A DNA stretch of 64,000 nucleotides from Pseudomonadota bacterium (GTDB taxonomy: Bacteria; Bdellovibrionota; Bacteriovoracia; Bacteriovoracales; Bacteriovoracaceae), in contig JAIYBW010000001.1 of assembly GCA_027488375.1 (NCBI GenBank), forward strand, positions 248,001 through 312,000, given 5' to 3'. Shown piece by piece: positions 61,588-64,000 of the stretch. Below the pieces are notes generated by a model that saw only the letters and a program-made list of their open reading frames with translations, did not search any database and was not told the DNA's origin. Position 1 is the first letter of the stretch, and every line of letters starts with the position of its first letter. The position numbers and the translations under genes were made by a program.

Positions 61588-62100
61588 TTATTTCAGCCCT
61601 ATCTTTTTCCTATTAGGTGGGAGTCGGGGAGCAAAAGTTTTCTCGACGGCATCAAGACGCTCGAAGACAACTTGAAATACCTCGTTTGTTTCAGTTTCAA
61701 TTTTATGCATGCGAGCATTGATTTCTTTCTCAAGTAAGAGAAAGCTTCGAAGCTTGGCAAAGATTCGCATAATCGAAATATTGACTGAAATGGCTTGTTC
61801 AGAGTTTAAGATACTGGAAAGCATGGCTACGCCAAGTTCAGTAAAAACGAATGGTTGCACGCGCAATCCCATCTTTATGGAATTGGAGGTTCCAAATTGG
61901 AACCTCCAATTTTCTAGTTCCTCTTTCGTCATCTCAAACATGAAATCATCAGGAAACCTGGCGAGATTACGGCGGACAGCCTTCTTAAGATTCTTTGTTT
62001 CAATTCCGTATAGTTTTGCCAAATCTGTATCCATCATGACTCTTAGCCCCCTGATGGTATAGATCATTGCTTCAATTTTGATGATTTCTGATTCGTGCAT
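61588..62100 (-). CDS. ORF6N domain DNA-binding protein (copy 2)
   Basis: 170 aa, same layout as copy 1: IYTIRGLRVMMDTDLAKLYGIETKNLKK, PDDFMFEMTKEELENW, FTELGVAMLSSILNSEQA, then a helical C-terminus ending NRKKIGLK. It is directly downstream of tRNA-Val on the same strand, with a 174-base spacer resembling that of copy 1 at both ends. Confidence 0.9.
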   Translation of the reverse strand: MHESEIIKIEAMIYTIRGLRVMMDTDLAKLYGIETKNLKKAVRRNLARFPDDFMFEMTKEELENWRFQFGTSNSIKMGLRVQPFVFTELGVAMLSSILNSEQAISVNISIMRIFAKLRSFLLLEKEINARMHKIETETNEVFQVVFERLDAVEKTFAPRLPPNRKKIGLK

Positions 62101-62274
62101 AGTCAGCTCCAGTTAATTGGAGTGACTTAACTTACAAATGAGAGTTTTGATAACTAATCAGGGTCATGAAATTGATATTTGTCAGAAGAGAAATAAGCTT
62201 TACGTAATTTTTAAATGACTAACCTTAAAATCGAAAAAAATGTAATGAGATAAATGGGATGAATTTGTTCAAAA

Positions 62275-62351
62275 TGGTGCGCCCGACAAGATTCGAACTT
62301 GTGACCCCTACCATGTCAAGGTAATACTCTAACCAACTGAGCTACGGGCGC
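62275..62351 (-). tRNA. tRNA-Val (anticodon GAC)
   Basis: 77 bases including encoded CCA. Acceptor GCGCCCG pairs with CGGGCGC. D stem GCTC/GAGT, anticodon stem TTACC/GGTAG with loop TTGACAT (GAC at 34-36), T stem ACAAG/CTTGT around TTCGAAT. All arms fold. It reads GUC/GUU. Its 3' end is repeated elsewhere in the window (see repeats). Confidence 0.97.
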
Positions 62352-62449
62352 AATGAAGAGATATGTTAAAGATAATTTCAAAGATTGTCATCAAACTTTA
62401 TTTTTTAGGTCCATGACTTTAAGCAGAAAATGAACTAAATTTTCAGTCT

Positions 62450-64000
62450 ATGGCCCTTAGATTATCAAGAAAATTTGGCCCCTGGATTCTACACCATGCG
62501 TTTGAGTTTAAATGGCTCTATTTAGGGGCGTTTCTGTGTCTCTATATCCTCCAGAAGTTACAGGTTGAACTGCCAGAAAGAATTCGTCTCCTTACGCAAC
62601 TTATCTCTAAAGGGGAGTCCACGGGTAACTTCATCGGTATCTTTATTGGCCTTGCTCTAGGGATCTTCGTCTTTCGAACCTTATCTCGGCTCCTCTTTTT
62701 TTATCCCGCTCGAGTTCAACAAAAAATACTTCGGATGGAATTGCTTGGTCTTTTAGAAAAGACTCCACCGGGGCGCTACTCTCAATTATCTCAAGGTCAA
62801 ATCTTTCAGATCCTTTTTGATGATATAAATAATTTGCGGGCCTTTGTTGGTTTTGGTCTTCTCCAAATTGGTAACCTTATCATTACCGCTTGGGTTCTGA
62901 TTCCAAAATTCAATCAGTCTGATTCTTTCCTCTGGCCGGCCTTTACTCCCTTATTCATAAGTGTCTTCTTTTTTTCTATCATGACGATTATTAATCAAAA
63001 GTTTTATAAAAAAATGATGGATAAGAAGGGTGAGGTTCAGCAATACATCATCGAATCCTATGAAGCTAAACAGACCATTAAGAATTTTCACCGCGAACAA
63101 AATTTTATTGAAAGTTTTAAAAGGGTGTCTGGTGAAGAACTAAAGCTCTTTTTTAAGACATCGATTGGTTATGCTTTCACTGGCCCCTACGTCAAACTTG
63201 GTCTTGGACTTTCTCTCATCTGGGGAGGTCTTCTCATCAAGCAAAAAGGCGGAACAGCTTCAGACTTGGTGTATTTCTCAGGGTTTTTATATCTCTTCTT
63301 AGAGCCTGTGATGTTTCTTTCATGGGTTGCGGTGGTTGTGTCCCAAGGACTTGCGGCCTGGAAAAGGGTGAGTGAGCTCTATTTAACCTTGAATAAAGTC
63401 TCTGAGCATGAACTTCATTTAAATCATTACAAAACTGAAATTCAACAAAATGTTTTATGTGCCGAAATTCCATTTTGGGAGAAGCTTTTAAGCCTAAACT
63501 TTAAATTAAAATCATGGACGGTTGTTTGTGGTGAAACAGGTTGTGGGAAAAGTCTCCTCTTAGAAAAACTGGCGACTCAGCTAAAATTTCAAGGGCACTC
63601 TGTTTCCCTCGTTGGACAAGAGCCTTATCTCTTTAATGGTACAGTTTATGAGAATATATTTTTAGGTAAAGAGGCCTCAGAGACGGAACTCTCAGAAGCA
63701 AAAGTCCTCTTAGGGATTTTTCAACTTGAAAGCCTCGCTTCTACAATTGAAGAAACTTTAAACCTTGAAGTCGGTGAGAACGGAAAGAGGCTTTCAGGTG
63801 GGCAGTTGAAGCGGCTGGCCCTGATTAGATCACTCCTCTCTGGAGCTGAGTTTATTATCTGGGATGATCCTTTCTCGTCTGTGGACATTATTTTAGAAAA
63901 AAAGATTATGAAATTATTGAATGAGAGTCCTCTGTGGAAAAATAAGACTTTCATCATGACGGCCCATCGTTTGACGACAGTTCGATTGGCCGAAGAGATT
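62450..64000 (+). CDS. ABC-type exporter half-transporter, 3' end outside the window
   Basis: At least 517 residues are visible. Transmembrane part (about 1-330) with five to six helices, then the nucleotide-binding domain: Walker A GETGCGKS (about 363-370), Q-loop VGQEPYLF, signature RLSGGQLKRLALIRS, Walker B FIIWDDPFSS and H-loop TAHRLTT. The catalytic Glu after Walker B is Asp (WDDP), suggesting slow hydrolysis or a heterodimer partner. Start ATG 62450 lacks a clear ribosome site; substrate unknown. Confidence 0.9.
   Translation, partial: MALRLSRKFGPWILHHAFEFKWLYLGAFLCLYILQKLQVELPERIRLLTQLISKGESTGNFIGIFIGLALGIFVFRTLSRLLFFYPARVQQKILRMELLGLLEKTPPGRYSQLSQGQIFQILFDDINNLRAFVGFGLLQIGNLIITAWVLIPKFNQSDSFLWPAFTPLFISVFFFSIMTIINQKFYKKMMDKKGEVQQYIIESYEAKQTIKNFHREQNFIESFKRVSGEELKLFFKTSIGYAFTGPYVKLGLGLSLIWGGLLIKQKGGTASDLVYFSGFLYLFLEPVMFLSWVAVVVSQGLAAWKRVSELYLTLNKVSEHELHLNHYKTEIQQNVLCAEIPFWEKLLSLNFKLKSWTVVCGETGCGKSLLLEKLATQLKFQGHSVSLVGQEPYLFNGTVYENIFLGKEASETELSEAKVLLGIFQLESLASTIEETLNLEVGENGKRLSGGQLKRLALIRSLLSGAEFIIWDDPFSSVDIILEKKIMKLLNESPLWKNKTFIMTAHRLTTVRLAEEI

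Noticed and set aside
56838..62290. Recurring 16-38 base repeats as a CRISPR array
   Set aside because: Spacing is irregular (0.8-3.8 kb), the repeats match a tRNA end, and no cas genes are present.

Overview
The window is a gene-dense, low-GC (clearly AT-rich) stretch of a Gram-negative bacterial chromosome. It carries lipid A/KDO and lipoprotein biogenesis genes (kdsD, lnt), many signal peptides and lipoboxes, an OmpV/MipA-type barrel, a TIGR02147/DUF4423-type regulator and many small exported proteins of unknown function. This combination suggests a member of the Bdellovibrionota, most likely a Bacteriovorax/Peredibacter-like organism. That placement is inference from gene content; no rRNA is present to settle it.

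Layout. 0-9.3 kb: small exported and regulator-like genes, an orphan DnaA domain-I protein, then a tightly overlapping minus-strand CoA operon (ilvC-like reductase, panB, coaX, coaBC, panC) ending in hflX. It is divergent from pabC-like/yacG/inositol-phosphatase genes. 9.3-20.5 kb: envelope genes (coiled-coil membrane protein, HEAT-repeat protein, kdsD, lnt, subtilisin-like protease, DksA-like factor, a trypsin-like pseudoprotease lipoprotein, mltG, ruvX, dinB). 20.5-26.8 kb: rho, DUF1385, prfA, prmC, murA and a HIT protein on the plus strand. Here prmC appears to start at a rare AUA codon overlapping the prfA stop. 26.8-38.3 kb: exported/TPR/FecR proteins, an OmpR-type regulator, guaBA, an amidotransferase, an outer-membrane protein and the methionine-salvage trio mtnB-mtnD-mtnC. 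38.5-45.8 kb: dnaE, apparently co-transcribed with a secreted protein, a CsgG/FlgT-like lipoprotein and a degenerate REC/HD-GYP protein. 45.8-51.4 kb: queC, phosphoglucomutase, ferredoxin, antiporter, ilvE. 51.4-56.6 kb: a MotA/TolQ-like protein coupled to a membrane-anchored VWA protein, two lipoproteins (one with HExxH), an AlkC-like protein and a membrane protein.

56.7-62.4 kb is accessory DNA next to a tRNA-Val(GAC) gene. The 3' end of that tRNA is repeated exactly at two further places and in degraded form at a third. These copies partition the region into units: two complete ORF6N genes plus a third ORF6N fragment, and a 3.8 kb cargo segment. The cargo is a MipA/OmpV barrel and a three-gene operon in which a TIGR02147-type regulator sits between two paralogous lipoproteins. 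No integrase is visible. The window ends inside an ABC exporter gene.

The strongest candidates for something undescribed are the lipoprotein-TIGR02147-lipoprotein cassette with its tRNA-end-bounded ORF6N units, the TolQ/MotA-VWA pair, and the AUA-initiated prmC. Also notable are an IlvC-like protein in place of PanE in the CoA operon, the orphan DnaA domain I, and two degenerate enzymes (a His/Asp-less trypsin fold and an HD-GYP lacking its HD histidine).
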